The notes: generated by a model from the letters alone, not told the origin. Positions 26,212 to 35,764 are shown, counted from the first letter of the stretch. The stretch is 64,000 bases of DNA from Sphingorhabdus sp. 109 (GCF_902506555.1 NZ_LR732707.1:2999290-3063289), one strand, 5' to 3'. Numbers and translations: made by a program.

Positions 26212-27308
26212 GCAGGCTCCTCTACATTCAGCACCCCGCGCGCGACCTGATCGCGTTCGATGCTCTCGAACAGGGCCTTGAAATTGCCCTCGCCAAAACC
26301 GTCATCGCCCTTTCTCTGGATGAATTCAAAGAAAACCGGTCCGACCTGTGCTTCGGCAAAAATCTGCAGCAACAGTCGCGGCTCGCCGCCCTCCGTGGTG
26401 CCGTCGAGCAATATGCCACGCGTCTGCAGCGCGTTTACGTCTTCGCCATGGCCGGGCAGGCGACCGTCGAGCATCTCGTAATAGGTTGCTGGCGGCGCGG
26501 TCATAAACGGTACGCCGAGTTTCTTGAGCCGGTCCCAGCAGGCGACCAGATCGTCGCAGATCAGCGCGATATGCTGGATGCCTTCGCCGTTGAATTCGCG
26601 CAAAAATTCCTCGATCTGGCCCTTGCCGCCTTCGCCTTCCTCGTTGAGCGGGATGCGGATCTTGCCGTCGGGCGCGGTCAGCGCTTTGGAGGTCAGGCCG
26701 GTATATTCGCCCTTGATGTCAAAGAAGCGGATCTCGCGGAAGTTGAAAAGGGTCTCGTAATAGTCCGCCCAATATTTCATCCGGCCGCCATAGACATTGT
26801 GGGTCAGGTGATCGATCGTGTGGAAGCCGGCGCCGACCGGATTGCGGTCCACGCCCGGCAGATATTCAAAATCAATATCGTAGATCGACAGATTCTCGCC
26901 GCGCTCGCCGCCGTCATAGCGGTCGACCAGATAGAGGATTGCGCCGCCGATGCCGCGGATCGCGGGGATATGCAATTCCATCGGTCCGGTCTCGACATGC
27001 ACCGGCTCGGCGCCTTTTTCGAGCAGCCAGGCATAGGCCTTGCGCGCGTCTTTCACCCGGAAAGCCATGCCGCAGGCCGAAGGGCCGTGCTCGCGGGCAA
27101 AATACCAGGCGGCCGACTTCGGCTCGTAATTGATGATCAGGTTGATGCCACCCTGCCGCCACAGATGGACATCCTTGCTGCGGTGCTGGGCGATGCGGGT
27201 GAAGCCCATGACTTCGAACACCGGTTCGAGTACGCCGCGCTCGGGCGCGCAAAATTCGACAAATTCAAAACCGTCGAGACCAACGGGATTTTCAAACAGA
27301 TCAGCCAC
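26208..27308 (-). CDS. hppD: 4-hydroxyphenylpyruvate dioxygenase
   Basis: A 366-residue Fe(II) enzyme converting 4-hydroxyphenylpyruvate to homogentisate in tyrosine catabolism. The iron ligands are visible: H167 in IDHLTHNV, H246 in IQHIAL, and E328 in [22 protein letters not shown], which is the diagnostic C-terminal block. The GTG at 27308 follows GAGG and gives the expected N-terminus [18 protein letters not shown]; a TTG six codons upstream is the only longer option. It leads the operon with the VOC and, after a repeat, the FAH-family gene. Confidence 0.95.
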   Translation of the reverse strand: MADLFENPVGLDGFEFVEFCAPERGVLEPVFEVMGFTRIAQHRSKDVHLWRQGGINLIINYEPKSAAWYFAREHGPSACGMAFRVKDARKAYAWLLEKGAEPVHVETGPMELHIPAIRGIGGAILYLVDRYDGGERGENLSIYDIDFEYLPGVDRNPVGAGFHTIDHLTHNVYGGRMKYWADYYETLFNFREIRFFDIKGEYTGLTSKALTAPDGKIRIPLNEEGEGGKGQIEEFLREFNGEGIQHIALICDDLVACWDRLKKLGVPFMTAPPATYYEMLDGRLPGHGEDVNALQTRGILLDGTTEGGEPRLLLQIFAEAQVGPVFFEFIQRKGDDGFGEGNFKALFESIERDQVARGVLNVEEPA

Positions 27309-27612
27309 AATATTTCCTCGGGACAACAGGCGCCGTGGCGCGTTATAGTTACAAATGATACTATAGGGAGTTCGGGCGGGATATGCAAGGCATTAGCCGG
27401 TGGTTCTTGCACGTATAGGCACCGCAGATGGCGCATATATCAAAAGACTTTCGGCTGGCTCACAGACGATTTCCGCGCACCGGCTCGACCGCTGTCGTTG
27501 CTGCGGGTGCGGACAATGGGTCTGGCGCAGAGCAGCATGCCATTAAGTGAGGAAAAAAATACCGTAAATACAGATTATTAACTTTATCCGAATAGGCGCG
27601 CAGGCGGAACAT
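27309..27612. other. Intergenic region between hppD and the GGDEF-EAL gene
   Basis: 304 bases holding the divergent promoters of hppD and the GGDEF-EAL gene. It turns AT-rich near 27555-27595 (CCGTAAATACAGATTATTAA). I see no gene, palindrome or recognised regulator site. Confidence 0.6.
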
Positions 27613-29529
27613 ATGACCATAGCACCCCCTTCGCTCCGTCCGGATATCACCCCGATTGTCGCCACCATTTATCGCCCGATGATCCGGGGATATTTCGGGG
27701 TAGCGGCGGTCTATTATGCTGTGCTGACGCTGATGCATTTCGGGGTCCACAGCGGGTCGGCGCTGCTGGCCATCGTCACTGCCTCCTCCATCGCCAGTGC
27801 GGTTCTCGCCTTTTTCTGGTACGGATTGCGCAAGCCTGACACATTCGCTGATCTGCACATTATCACGACGATCGCCAATATGTTCATGCTGGCAAATGTG
27901 ATGATCGCGATGGAGATCAAATTTGCCCAGACCGATCTGGTCTATTTCGTCATCATGGTCATGGTCTTTGCGCTCGCCTGCACCAGCATCAAGCAGGCGC
28001 TGGTTTCGATCGCCGCGGTGATCGCCGGGCTGTTCTACACATTGGTGCACAATGCGCCCGAGCTGCTGTTCAACTATGCCTTTGTCACATCGGCCGCAGC
28101 AATGACGGCGATCGCCATCACGATCTTCCTCCGCCGGACCATTGCCCGCACCGCCCTCGCCCGGCATGAGGCGGAAAACCGGCTGGAACGGGCGGAGATG
28201 CTCAGCGAGGAAATGCGCTATCTGTCGCTTTCCGACAGCCTGACCGGCCTGCCCAACCGCCGTGCCTTTTTCGAGGCCTTCCAGCTGAGCAAGCGCGAGG
28301 AAGGCGCGGGTTTTGCCAACTGGCTGGTGTTGCTGGATCTCGACGGGTTCAAGGCGGTAAACGACGGTTATGGCCATTTAATCGGCGACGAACTGCTGAA
28401 AGAAGTTGCCGTCCGCATGCAGGATTATTGCGGCAGCAAGGCCCATCTCAGCCGCATGGGGGGTGATGAATTCAATATAATCCTGTCCAACAGCGCGGAA
28501 CCGTGCGTCGTCGAAGCCTGGTGCCGTGGGCTGCTGGAATATATCGGACGGGTCTATCTGATCGAGGATCGTCTGGTGCAGATTTCCGCATCCATCGGCT
28601 GTCACCGGATCGACCCGGCGGTTAGCGACGCCCAGCTTGTCCGGGATGCCGATTTTGCTTTGCTGCACGCGAAAAAGCACGGCAAGAACCGGGTCGTCGT
28701 GTTCTGTGAGGAACATGCCGCGGTGGCGGCCGAACGGTTCAGGATCGAGCAAGCCCTGCGCGTTGCCGATTTCGACACCGAAATCGAATTGCTCTTCCAG
28801 CCGCAGTTCGACCTTGGGGAAAACCGGATTGTCCGGGCCGAGGCGCTCGCCCGGTGGAACAGTCCCGTGATTGGAGAAATCCTGCCCGCGTGGTTCATCG
28901 CGGTTGCCGAGGAAAGCGGCCTGATTGCCAATATCACCCTCGCGGTGCTGAAGCAGGCCATTGCTGCACTGAAACGCTGGCATGAGCCGGTCCCGCTGTC
29001 GATCAACCTGTCGGGCCAAGATTTGCTGTCCGACCAGATCATCAGCCAGATTATCGCACAGGTGAAAGCCAGCGGTCTGGATCCGGCGCTGCTGGAATTC
29101 GAGGTTACCGAAACCGCGATGATGGCGGATACGCACAAGGCCAGCAGCAATATGTTGCGGCTGGCGGCGCTAGGGCACCCGCTGGCGCTTGATGATTTCG
29201 GCACCGGCTATTCCAATTTCAGCTATTTGCGGTCGCTTCCGATCAGCAAGCTGAAAGTGGACCGCTCCTTCCTCAATGATGTAGCGAATCCGATGACGGA
29301 AAAATTTCTGCAGTCGCTGGTCGGAATGGCGAAAACGCTTGGCGTGGATTGCCTGCTCGAAGGAGTGGAAGACGAGCTCCAGCTGATCATTGCCAAGCGG
29401 GTCGGCGCGCATATGGTCCAGGGATATCTGTTCGGAATACCAATGACCGCGACAGAATTGCCCGCCTATCTCGTGCAGCGGGACGGGCGTGTCGAAGAAT
29501 CGGTCGAACGGGACGCGATCAACCGATGA
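27613..29529 (+). CDS. Diguanylate cyclase/phosphodiesterase, GGDEF-EAL membrane protein
   Basis: A 638-residue cyclic-di-GMP enzyme. Residues 1-180 hold about six membrane helices, then a coiled helix leads to a GGDEF domain (MGGDEF near 282; DSLTGLPNRRAFF near 209) and an EAL domain (AEALARW near 409, DDFGTGYSNFSYLRSLP near 527, EGVEDELQ near 585). Both active-site motifs are intact, so it could make and break c-di-GMP; the I-site RxxD is not obvious. It converges on dnaE2 with 34 bases between stops. Confidence 0.92.
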   Translation: MTIAPPSLRPDITPIVATIYRPMIRGYFGVAAVYYAVLTLMHFGVHSGSALLAIVTASSIASAVLAFFWYGLRKPDTFADLHIITTIANMFMLANVMIAMEIKFAQTDLVYFVIMVMVFALACTSIKQALVSIAAVIAGLFYTLVHNAPELLFNYAFVTSAAAMTAIAITIFLRRTIARTALARHEAENRLERAEMLSEEMRYLSLSDSLTGLPNRRAFFEAFQLSKREEGAGFANWLVLLDLDGFKAVNDGYGHLIGDELLKEVAVRMQDYCGSKAHLSRMGGDEFNIILSNSAEPCVVEAWCRGLLEYIGRVYLIEDRLVQISASIGCHRIDPAVSDAQLVRDADFALLHAKKHGKNRVVVFCEEHAAVAAERFRIEQALRVADFDTEIELLFQPQFDLGENRIVRAEALARWNSPVIGEILPAWFIAVAEESGLIANITLAVLKQAIAALKRWHEPVPLSINLSGQDLLSDQIISQIIAQVKASGLDPALLEFEVTETAMMADTHKASSNMLRLAALGHPLALDDFGTGYSNFSYLRSLPISKLKVDRSFLNDVANPMTEKFLQSLVGMAKTLGVDCLLEGVEDELQLIIAKRVGAHMVQGYLFGIPMTATELPAYLVQRDGRVEESVERDAINR

Positions 29530-29563
29530 ACATTGCGCGGGCTCAATTCCGCTTTCCCACCGT

Positions 29564-32500
29564 TTAGTGAAAATCGCGGGATTTCGGTAGAATCCGAACA
29601 TTGCGCGGATGCCCGTGGCGGGGATAGGCAGGCTGCGGTCCTGCCGCCGGCTCTTGCTGGCGGGCCGCCCAGCGGTCCTCGTTGCGATAGATGGGCCGCC
29701 TGACCTCGTCGGCGCGGGCCATGGGGATATCCGGCCGGTCGTGGTCGGTAATCTCGTCGAGCATGAACGTATAATCCTCGACGCGCGTGGTCATTAGATG
29801 GGTCACGCCCTCGACGCTGCGCTGAACCTCTCCGGTGGCGAGCATAAGCCGGGCCGCCATCACCGGACGGCGCATCTTCTCAAAGCGGCTGGCCCAGAGC
29901 AGCAGGTTGGCGACTCCGCTTTCATCCTCCAGCGTGATGAACACCGCATTGCCCTTGCCGGGCCGCTGGCGGATCAGGACAACGCCGGCGACTTTCGCCT
30001 GCGAGCCGTTTTTTGCCTTTGCCAGTTCCGCGCAGCTGAGGACGCCGATTTCCCGCAAGCGTTCGCGCAGAAATTCCATCGGATGGCCTTTCAGCGACAG
30101 GCGGACGCTTTGATAGTCTGCAACGACATGCTCACCCTTGGTCATCGCGGGCAGACGGGCGTCTTGCTCCTGCCCCAGTTCCTTGGCTTGTGCGGCCTCG
30201 AACAGCGGCAAGGTGTTGACCGGAGTCCGGCGCACTTCCCACAAGGCCTGCCGCCGGTCGAGCCCCAGCGACCGGCAGGCATCGGCATCGGCGAGCAGAC
30301 GCAGGGCGCGGGCGGGGAGGTTGGCTTTATGGGCGAGTTCCTCGATGGTCCGGAAGGGGCGGGCGGCGAGGATTTGTTCCGCCCAGGCTTCACGGAAACC
30401 GTCGATCTGGCGCAGCCCGATGCGGAGGGGGGAGTTTTTCTCCACCCGGTTATCCCACTCGCTGTAATTCACATCCGGCTCCCGCACTTCCACCCCGTGT
30501 TCGCGCGCGTCGCGGACAATCTGCGCCGGCGCGTAAAATCCCATCGGTTGTGAATTGAGCAAGGCCGCCGCGAACACCGCCGGATGGTGGCACTTGATCC
30601 AGCTCGACACATAGACCAGCCGGGCAAAGCTGATCGCGTGGCTTTCGGGAAAGCCGTAGCTGCCGAAGCCCTGGATCTGCTTGTAGCAGCGCTCGGCAAA
30701 TTCCCGCTCATAGCCCTTGGCGGCCATACCCTCGATCATCTTCGCCTCGAAATGGTGGATCGTGCCGACATTGCGAAAGGTCGCCATCGCCCGGCGCAGC
30801 TTGTTGGCATCGGCTGGCGAAAAATCGGCGGCAACAATCGCCAGCTTCATCGCCTGTTCCTGGAACAGCGGCACGCCGAAGGTTCGGCCGAGCACGGATT
30901 TCAGCTCGTCCGGATCATGCGGCGGGGCGGGCGAGGGCAGGGTGACCTTTTCCACGCCCGACCGCCGCCGCAAATAGGGATGGACCATTTCGCCCTCGAT
31001 CGGCCCCGGCCGGACAATCGCCACCTGGATCACCAGATCATAGAATTCGCGCGGTTTCAGCCGTGGCAGCATGTTGATCTGGGCGCGGCTTTCGACCTGG
31101 AACACGCCGATACTGTCGCCCCTGCACAGCATGTCATAGGTCGCCGGATCCTCGTGCGGGACGTTCTGGAGGGTGAGGGCTTGTGCTCCGCACTTGATGC
31201 GGAGCTCGGGGCCGCGATCGCTGACCTCCGTGCAGGGCTCCGCATCAAGTGCGGAGCACGGTTCATTAATACGCCCCTCTAATATATTAAGCATATCAAA
31301 GGCCTTGCGGATACAGGTCAGCATCCCCAGCGCCAATATATCCACCTTCATCAGGCCGAGCGTGTCGATATCATTCTTGTCCCACTCGATGAAGGTGCGG
31401 TCGTCCATCGCCGCATTGTGGATCGGCACGGTTTCGTCGAGCCGGTCCTGGGTCAGCACGAAACCGCCGACATGCTGCGACAGATGGCGGGGAAATTGCA
31501 GGATCTGCTGCACCAGATCGCCGAGCCGCCGGATTTCCGGATTGTCCGGGTCGAGGCCGGTCTCGGCAAAGCGCTTGTCAGGCTGTTTGCCGCCGTGGCT
31601 GCCCCAGACGGTGCTCGACAGACGGCTGGTGATATCCTCCGACAGGCCGAGCGCCTTGCCGACCTCGCGGATCGCGCTGCGCGAGCGATAGTGGATCACC
31701 GTCGCGGCAATCCCGGCGCGGTGGCGGCCATAGCGGGCATAGATATACTGGATCACCTCCTCGCGTCGCTCATGTTCGAAGTCGACGTCGATATCCGGCG
31801 GCTCGCGCCGTTCCTCGGAGATGAAGCGCGAGAAGAGCAGGTCATGTTCCATCGGATCGGCCGAGGTGATGCCGAGCAGATAGCAGACCGCGCTGTTCGC
31901 CGCCGATCCGCGCCCCTGGCAGAGAATATTCTGGGTCTGGGCAAATTTGACAATGTCGTGGACGGTCAGGAAATAGGGCGCATAATCCATTTTTTCGATC
32001 AGCCGCAATTCCTCTTCCACCTTGGACCGCAACCGCTCCGGCAGGTTGTCCCCATGCCGCTCATGGGCGGCGGTCCAGGTCAGATGGGCGAGCCAGCCTT
32101 GCGGCGTCCAGCCTTCGGGCACCGGTTCTTCGGGATAATGGTAGCTCAGTTCATCGAGCGTGAAGGTGATCAAGCTCAGCAGTTTCTGAGTTTCGGGTAT
32201 CGCTTCCGGATAGTCCCGGAACAGGCGCGCCATTTCTGCGGGGGGCTTGAGAAAGCGTTCGGCATTGGCAGCGAGCAGGCGGCCCGCTTTGGGAATCGTG
32301 GTCTTCTCGGCGATGCAGGTCAGGATGTCGTGGAGCGGACGCTGTTCGGGCGTTGCATAGAGCGGGTTGTTGGTTGCCAGGAGCGGGATGCCGGTCGCTT
32401 CGGAGAGGCGGTGCAGCCTGGCAAGATGACGCTTGTCCGGTCCGGAACGCGGCATGACTGCGCCCAGCCAGATATGGGGCGTGAGAGAGCGGAGTCGCCC

Positions 32501-33070
32501 CAATATTTCCTCCCCGCGCGCAGCGTGGGGAGGGGGACCATGCGCAGGATGGTGGAGGGGTGCCTTCAGTGTAGTGCCCCCGCCGCTAACCCCTCCACCA
32601 TCAGCCGCCGTTTCGCTCTGGCTGACGGTCCCCCTCCCCGAAGCTGACGCTTCAGGGAGGATGATTAAAGCCCAGTCCTCGTCACACCATTCCAGCAAAT
32701 CCGCCGCATAGAGAAAACAATCCCCCTTCTCCGCCCGCAAATTGCCGGTCGAGAGCAGCCGGGTCAGCCGCCCCCAGCCGCGCCGGTTGCGGGGATAGAC
32801 AATCACTTCCGGCGTTTCGTCGGCAAAGACCAGCCGCGACCCGACGATCAGCTTGCAATCCGGCAGCATCAGCCCCTCTTCCGCCGCATCCTCGCGCGCC
32901 CGACGCAGGGCACCATGCGCCCGCACGACACCGGCAACGCTGTTGCGGTCGGCAATGCCGATCCCGGTCATGCCCAGCGCCATTGCCTGCAGCACCATGT
33001 CGGCGGGGGAGGAGGCGCCGCGCAGGAAACTGTAATGGGTGGAAGCCGCCAGTTCGGCGAATTCAGACAT
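29564..33070 (-). CDS. dnaE2: Error-prone DNA polymerase III alpha subunit DnaE2 with two in-frame palindromic insertions
   Basis: A 1168-residue C-family polymerase that performs translesion synthesis with ImuA and ImuB during the SOS response. The PHP domain starts the protein (THYSFLRGAS); the catalytic Asp block PPDIDVDFEHERREEV is near 430, and GFGSYGFPESHAISFA marks the family. Homologues are near 1090 residues. The excess is explained by two stretches unrelated to polymerase sequence, about 140-186 and 604-629, which are encoded by palindromic DNA elements. It is 129 bases from imuB, a gap filled by another palindromic repeat. A GG-rich site precedes the ATG. Confidence 0.93.
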   Translation of the reverse strand: MSEFAELAASTHYSFLRGASSPADMVLQAMALGMTGIGIADRNSVAGVVRAHGALRRAREDAAEEGLMLPDCKLIVGSRLVFADETPEVIVYPRNRRGWGRLTRLLSTGNLRAEKGDCFLYAADLLEWCDEDWALIILPEASASGRGTVSQSETAADGGGVSGGGTTLKAPLHHPAHGPPPHAARGEEILGRLRSLTPHIWLGAVMPRSGPDKRHLARLHRLSEATGIPLLATNNPLYATPEQRPLHDILTCIAEKTTIPKAGRLLAANAERFLKPPAEMARLFRDYPEAIPETQKLLSLITFTLDELSYHYPEEPVPEGWTPQGWLAHLTWTAAHERHGDNLPERLRSKVEEELRLIEKMDYAPYFLTVHDIVKFAQTQNILCQGRGSAANSAVCYLLGITSADPMEHDLLFSRFISEERREPPDIDVDFEHERREEVIQYIYARYGRHRAGIAATVIHYRSRSAIREVGKALGLSEDITSRLSSTVWGSHGGKQPDKRFAETGLDPDNPEIRRLGDLVQQILQFPRHLSQHVGGFVLTQDRLDETVPIHNAAMDDRTFIEWDKNDIDTLGLMKVDILALGMLTCIRKAFDMLNILEGRINEPCSALDAEPCTEVSDRGPELRIKCGAQALTLQNVPHEDPATYDMLCRGDSIGVFQVESRAQINMLPRLKPREFYDLVIQVAIVRPGPIEGEMVHPYLRRRSGVEKVTLPSPAPPHDPDELKSVLGRTFGVPLFQEQAMKLAIVAADFSPADANKLRRAMATFRNVGTIHHFEAKMIEGMAAKGYEREFAERCYKQIQGFGSYGFPESHAISFARLVYVSSWIKCHHPAVFAAALLNSQPMGFYAPAQIVRDAREHGVEVREPDVNYSEWDNRVEKNSPLRIGLRQIDGFREAWAEQILAARPFRTIEELAHKANLPARALRLLADADACRSLGLDRRQALWEVRRTPVNTLPLFEAAQAKELGQEQDARLPAMTKGEHVVADYQSVRLSLKGHPMEFLRERLREIGVLSCAELAKAKNGSQAKVAGVVLIRQRPGKGNAVFITLEDESGVANLLLWASRFEKMRRPVMAARLMLATGEVQRSVEGVTHLMTTRVEDYTFMLDEITDHDRPDIPMARADEVRRPIYRNEDRWAARQQEPAAGPQPAYPRHGHPRNVRILPKSRDFH
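31183..31259. repeat. Palindromic element A, inside dnaE2
   Basis: Outer arms GTGCTCCGCACTTGATGCGG and its complement form a perfect 23-bp inverted repeat (31183-31205 and 31237-31259); each arm also folds alone (CTCCGCA/TGCGGAG). It encodes residues about 604-629 of DnaE2 in frame. A second, degraded copy lies between genes at 55195-55272. Confidence 0.88.
32508..32660. repeat. Palindromic element B, inside dnaE2
   Basis: A 150-bp element built of nested inverted repeats: CCTCCCC/GGGGAGG hairpins, the pair GGGGAGGGGGACC and GGTCCCCCTCCCC, and the pair ATGGTGGAGGGGT and ACCCCTCCACCAT. It is entirely open in the dnaE2 frame and encodes about residues 138-188, rich in Gly, Pro and His. Confidence 0.85.
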
Positions 33071-33071
33071 A

Positions 33072-33176
33072 TCCGTTCGCCTCGAGCGAAGTCGAGAGGC
33101 TGCTAGAGGTGTCTCGACTTCGGCAGGAACTGCCGAAGTTTACCCTGAACCTGTCGAAAGGCTCGACACGAACGGA
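33072..33176. repeat. Palindromic element C between imuB and dnaE2
   Basis: Ends TCCGTTCG and CGAACGGA are inverted. Inside are CTTCGGCAG-GAA-CTGCCGAAG, a perfect hairpin, and CTCGACTT/GTCGA elements. It occupies most of the imuB-dnaE2 gap and could affect read-through or mRNA stability in the operon. Confidence 0.75.
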
Positions 33177-33199
33177 TTTTGGGCAACAGATATTCTCCA

Positions 33200-34756
33200 T
33201 CACGCAAACAGCCCATGCACATACCAGTCCGGGTTTGCTTTTTCCTCGCCATAAAGCCCGTGCCGGAACAGCCAGTAGCGCCGGCCACGGGCGTCCTCGA
33301 CGCGATAATAGTCGCGGGTCAGGCCGCCCTTGCCGGGTTGCTGTCCGTCCTTGCGCTGCCACCATTCCGAGGCGATCCGCTCGGGCCCTTCATAGCGCAT
33401 CACCTGGTGACTCTTGCGCCGCCAGGTGAAGCGATAGGGCGGGCCGTCGGGGACTTCGGCGATCACCTGCACGCGCTGCGGCGGGTCGAACATGTGCAAA
33501 GGCCGCATCGGCGGATTGTCGGGAGACTGCCGCTGCCACGGCACCGGCGGCGGAGCGTTGAGCGCGGGCAGGGCGAGCAGGCCCTGTTCGGGAATATGGC
33601 TGTCGGCGGCGGCAAATTTCTGCACCCGGTCGCGGCCCATTCTGGTGCTGAGCTGGCTGACGAGAGAGACCGCATCGCCGCGCCGGTCCTCGCCGCCCTC
33701 GAGCCGCAACTGCTGCGGCGCGAGCGCTTCGGAAGCGACAATGCTCAGCCGGATCAGATCATAGCCGAAACCGGGGTTGAGTTCGTCGTTGAGCGCCTCG
33801 ATCCGTTCGCGTAGCAGGCGTTTGAAAAGGGCTGCATCGCGGGTCGGCGCGCCGGTTTCCAGACCGAGCCGCGCGACATCGCCATCGCAGCGGAACAGCA
33901 TCATCCGGATCATCCGCGCGCCCTGGCCGCGCTCGTTGAGTCGTTCGGAGGCTTCGGCAAATAATTCCGACAGGCAGGTCAGCGCGCCGTCGATATGGGT
34001 CAGCGGTTCGGCAAAGCGTCGCTCGGTGACGACATTGCCGATCCGGCGCAGCGGATCAATCGGCCGATCCTCGAGTCCCAATATCCGGTCCAGCCGCACC
34101 GTCAGCTCCATCCCGAAGCGTGCCGCCAGATTGGCGCGCGGTCGCTCGGCCAGATCGCCAATATGATAGAGCCCGGCCCGTTCCAGCGACTGGTGGGTCT
34201 TTGCGTCCATCGCCAGCGCCGCCACCGGCAGCTGGGCCTCCGCGCCTTCCTTCAGACCGTGCCGTGCCAGCGCCAATGCGGCATCGGCGGTTCCGGCCAG
34301 AGCCCAGCAGGCGCTATAACCCGCAGCGTCGAGTCTATCCTCGGCGTCCTGCGCCAGCCGTTCCTCATTGCCGTGGAGATGCGCCGCGCCGGTAATGTCG
34401 AGGATCAGCGCATGAGGCGGCTCGACCGCGACCATCGGCGTATAGCGCTCGCAGGCTTCGGCCAGTCGCGACAGCAGGTCGGCGTCGGCCAGCGGCTGAT
34501 GATCAAAGGCATGCAGGTCCGGCACCCGCGCCCGCGCGTCGGCAAGCTTCATCCCCGGGCCGAGTCCCAGCGATACGGCCTGCCGGTCCGCCGCCATGAT
34601 CACCATCGCGCCGCGGATTTTCTCGGTTAGCGCGAAGGGATGGTCAGGCGGCCCGTGTGCCCTGATGATCCGTTCGGACGGCAGCCAGGGCAGGGACAGC
34701 GCCAGTATCCGGCGCGCTCTGCTCGCTGTGTTGCTCGCGGAAGACTTGATCGTCAC
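33200..34756 (-). CDS. imuB: Y-family polymerase-like protein ImuB
   Basis: A 518-residue mutasome hub that tethers DnaE2 to the beta clamp. It has the Y-family core (RRILALSLPWLPSERI at the N-terminus, LILDITGAAHLHG near 118) but, as usual for ImuB, lacks the acidic polymerase triad. The long C-terminal tail (about 400-518) should carry clamp and partner contacts. The GTG start at 34756 follows TGGAG and lies 113 bases inside imuA, an unusually long overlap, though no later start keeps the conserved N-terminus. Confidence 0.9.
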   Translation of the reverse strand: MTIKSSASNTASRARRILALSLPWLPSERIIRAHGPPDHPFALTEKIRGAMVIMAADRQAVSLGLGPGMKLADARARVPDLHAFDHQPLADADLLSRLAEACERYTPMVAVEPPHALILDITGAAHLHGNEERLAQDAEDRLDAAGYSACWALAGTADAALALARHGLKEGAEAQLPVAALAMDAKTHQSLERAGLYHIGDLAERPRANLAARFGMELTVRLDRILGLEDRPIDPLRRIGNVVTERRFAEPLTHIDGALTCLSELFAEASERLNERGQGARMIRMMLFRCDGDVARLGLETGAPTRDAALFKRLLRERIEALNDELNPGFGYDLIRLSIVASEALAPQQLRLEGGEDRRGDAVSLVSQLSTRMGRDRVQKFAAADSHIPEQGLLALPALNAPPPVPWQRQSPDNPPMRPLHMFDPPQRVQVIAEVPDGPPYRFTWRRKSHQVMRYEGPERIASEWWQRKDGQQPGKGGLTRDYYRVEDARGRRYWLFRHGLYGEEKANPDWYVHGLFA

Positions 34757-35561
34757 GGTTCCACTCCAGTCGGGCGCTCAGCCCGTAAAGCCCGCTGCGA
34801 TGGCGCAGCAATTTGATATCGAAAGCAGGATGGCCCGGAGCATTGGCCTCCAGCGCGAGCGAAGGCGCCGCAGCCACCAACCAGCGGCTGAAGGCAGCGG
34901 TCGGCAGGGGGTTGTCCGGATCGCTGTTGGAGCGCAGCATCAGGCTGAGAACACCGGATTTCTGCGCCGACAGCGACAGGCGGCGAGTGGCGGTCAGGTC
35001 GAGACCCCTGGGCTTCTTTCCGGCCAGTTCGATGATCACCGCCGCCATCGCCGGTGATCGCACCCCGTCGGCGGCCGCGCGCAGTGCCGCGATACTGTCG
35101 GGCGCATCGACATGGAGGATGCTGTCGGGATCAATTCCCAGCTCCGCCAGTCCCGGCGGGTAGAGCCGGCCCTGCCGTCTCGCCTCGCCGCTTTCGCTGA
35201 CCCACAGGACGGGGCGCGCCTCCTGATCCAGGTTCCGGCAACGCTGCGCCAGCAACAGCGCCATTGCCGCGGCGCTGGTCCGGTCATCCTTGCTCTCCGC
35301 ATGCAGTTCGTGCAACGCCGCCCGCGGCAGGCCGTCGGCTTTCGCATTGCCACGCAAGGCGCTATCAATCGCCTCGACTCCGAAGCCGAAATGCGACGGC
35401 GCGTCTTTATCTTCCGATGTTCTCACACCGGAAGCCGCCAATATTCTGGCGAGCTTGGTCCGCAAGGCAGAGGCTTTTGCCGGGCTTGCCGGAGGTACAG
35501 CAGAGGGGGTGTCCGGTGAAGGCTCGACAGCCTGTCCCGAATCCGAATCGATAGTGTTCAT
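34644..35561 (-). CDS. imuA: RecA-like mutasome accessory protein ImuA
   Basis: A 305-residue RecA-fold relative that works with ImuB and DnaE2. Visible are FGFGVEAIDSALRG (near 58), HELHAESKDDRTSAAAMALLLAQRC (near 84-108) and the LPTAAFSRWLVAA region. No canonical Walker A Gly-Lys-Thr is present. It is first in the SOS operon. A LexA box covers its ATG, and I see no ribosome site between the box and the start, so the mRNA may be leaderless or nearly so. Confidence 0.85.
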   Translation of the reverse strand: MNTIDSDSGQAVEPSPDTPSAVPPASPAKASALRTKLARILAASGVRTSEDKDAPSHFGFGVEAIDSALRGNAKADGLPRAALHELHAESKDDRTSAAAMALLLAQRCRNLDQEARPVLWVSESGEARRQGRLYPPGLAELGIDPDSILHVDAPDSIAALRAAADGVRSPAMAAVIIELAGKKPRGLDLTATRRLSLSAQKSGVLSLMLRSNSDPDNPLPTAAFSRWLVAAAPSLALEANAPGHPAFDIKLLRHRSGLYGLSARLEWNRDDQVFREQHSEQSAPDTGAVPALAAVRTDHQGTRAA

Positions 35562-35570
35562 GATATGTTC
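35556..35570. promoter_or_regulatory. LexA (SOS) box overlapping the imuA start codon
   Basis: GTTC-ATGATAT-GTTC is the exact GTTC-N7-GTTC direct repeat that LexA of alphaproteobacteria binds. Its left half contains the imuA ATG on the minus strand (start at 35561). LexA here would block the imuA-imuB-dnaE2 promoter until DNA damage. Confidence 0.88.
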
Positions 35571-35698
35571 TAAAATATAGAAGAACGTTTGAGGGTCAAG
35601 TCATTCCACGGCTCGGGGCAAGGCCGGGCGGGCACGGATCGCTGCCCGGAACGGTGATACCGGAAAAAGAATGGAGATATCCGGGCAGGCCGGCCCGC

Positions 35699-35733
35699 AA
35701 AAAAAGCCCGCTTCTGCAGAGGCAGAAGCGGGC
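35699..35733 (-). terminator. Rho-independent terminator of the dps operon
   Basis: A perfect 12-bp stem, GCCCGCTTCTGC-AGAG-GCAGAAGCGGGC, with a run of seven A on its plus-strand left side, which is a T-run on the minus strand. It lies 32 bases after the small membrane protein gene. Confidence 0.92.
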
Positions 35734-35764
35734 AAGGTGGAAGTGGCAATCTTTGAAAATTGGC

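Noticed and set aside
24562-26250. Plus-strand open frame of 562 codons across the FAH-family and VOC genes
   Set aside because: It spans two genes and the palindromic repeat on the other strand; repetitive antisense composition and no start signal.
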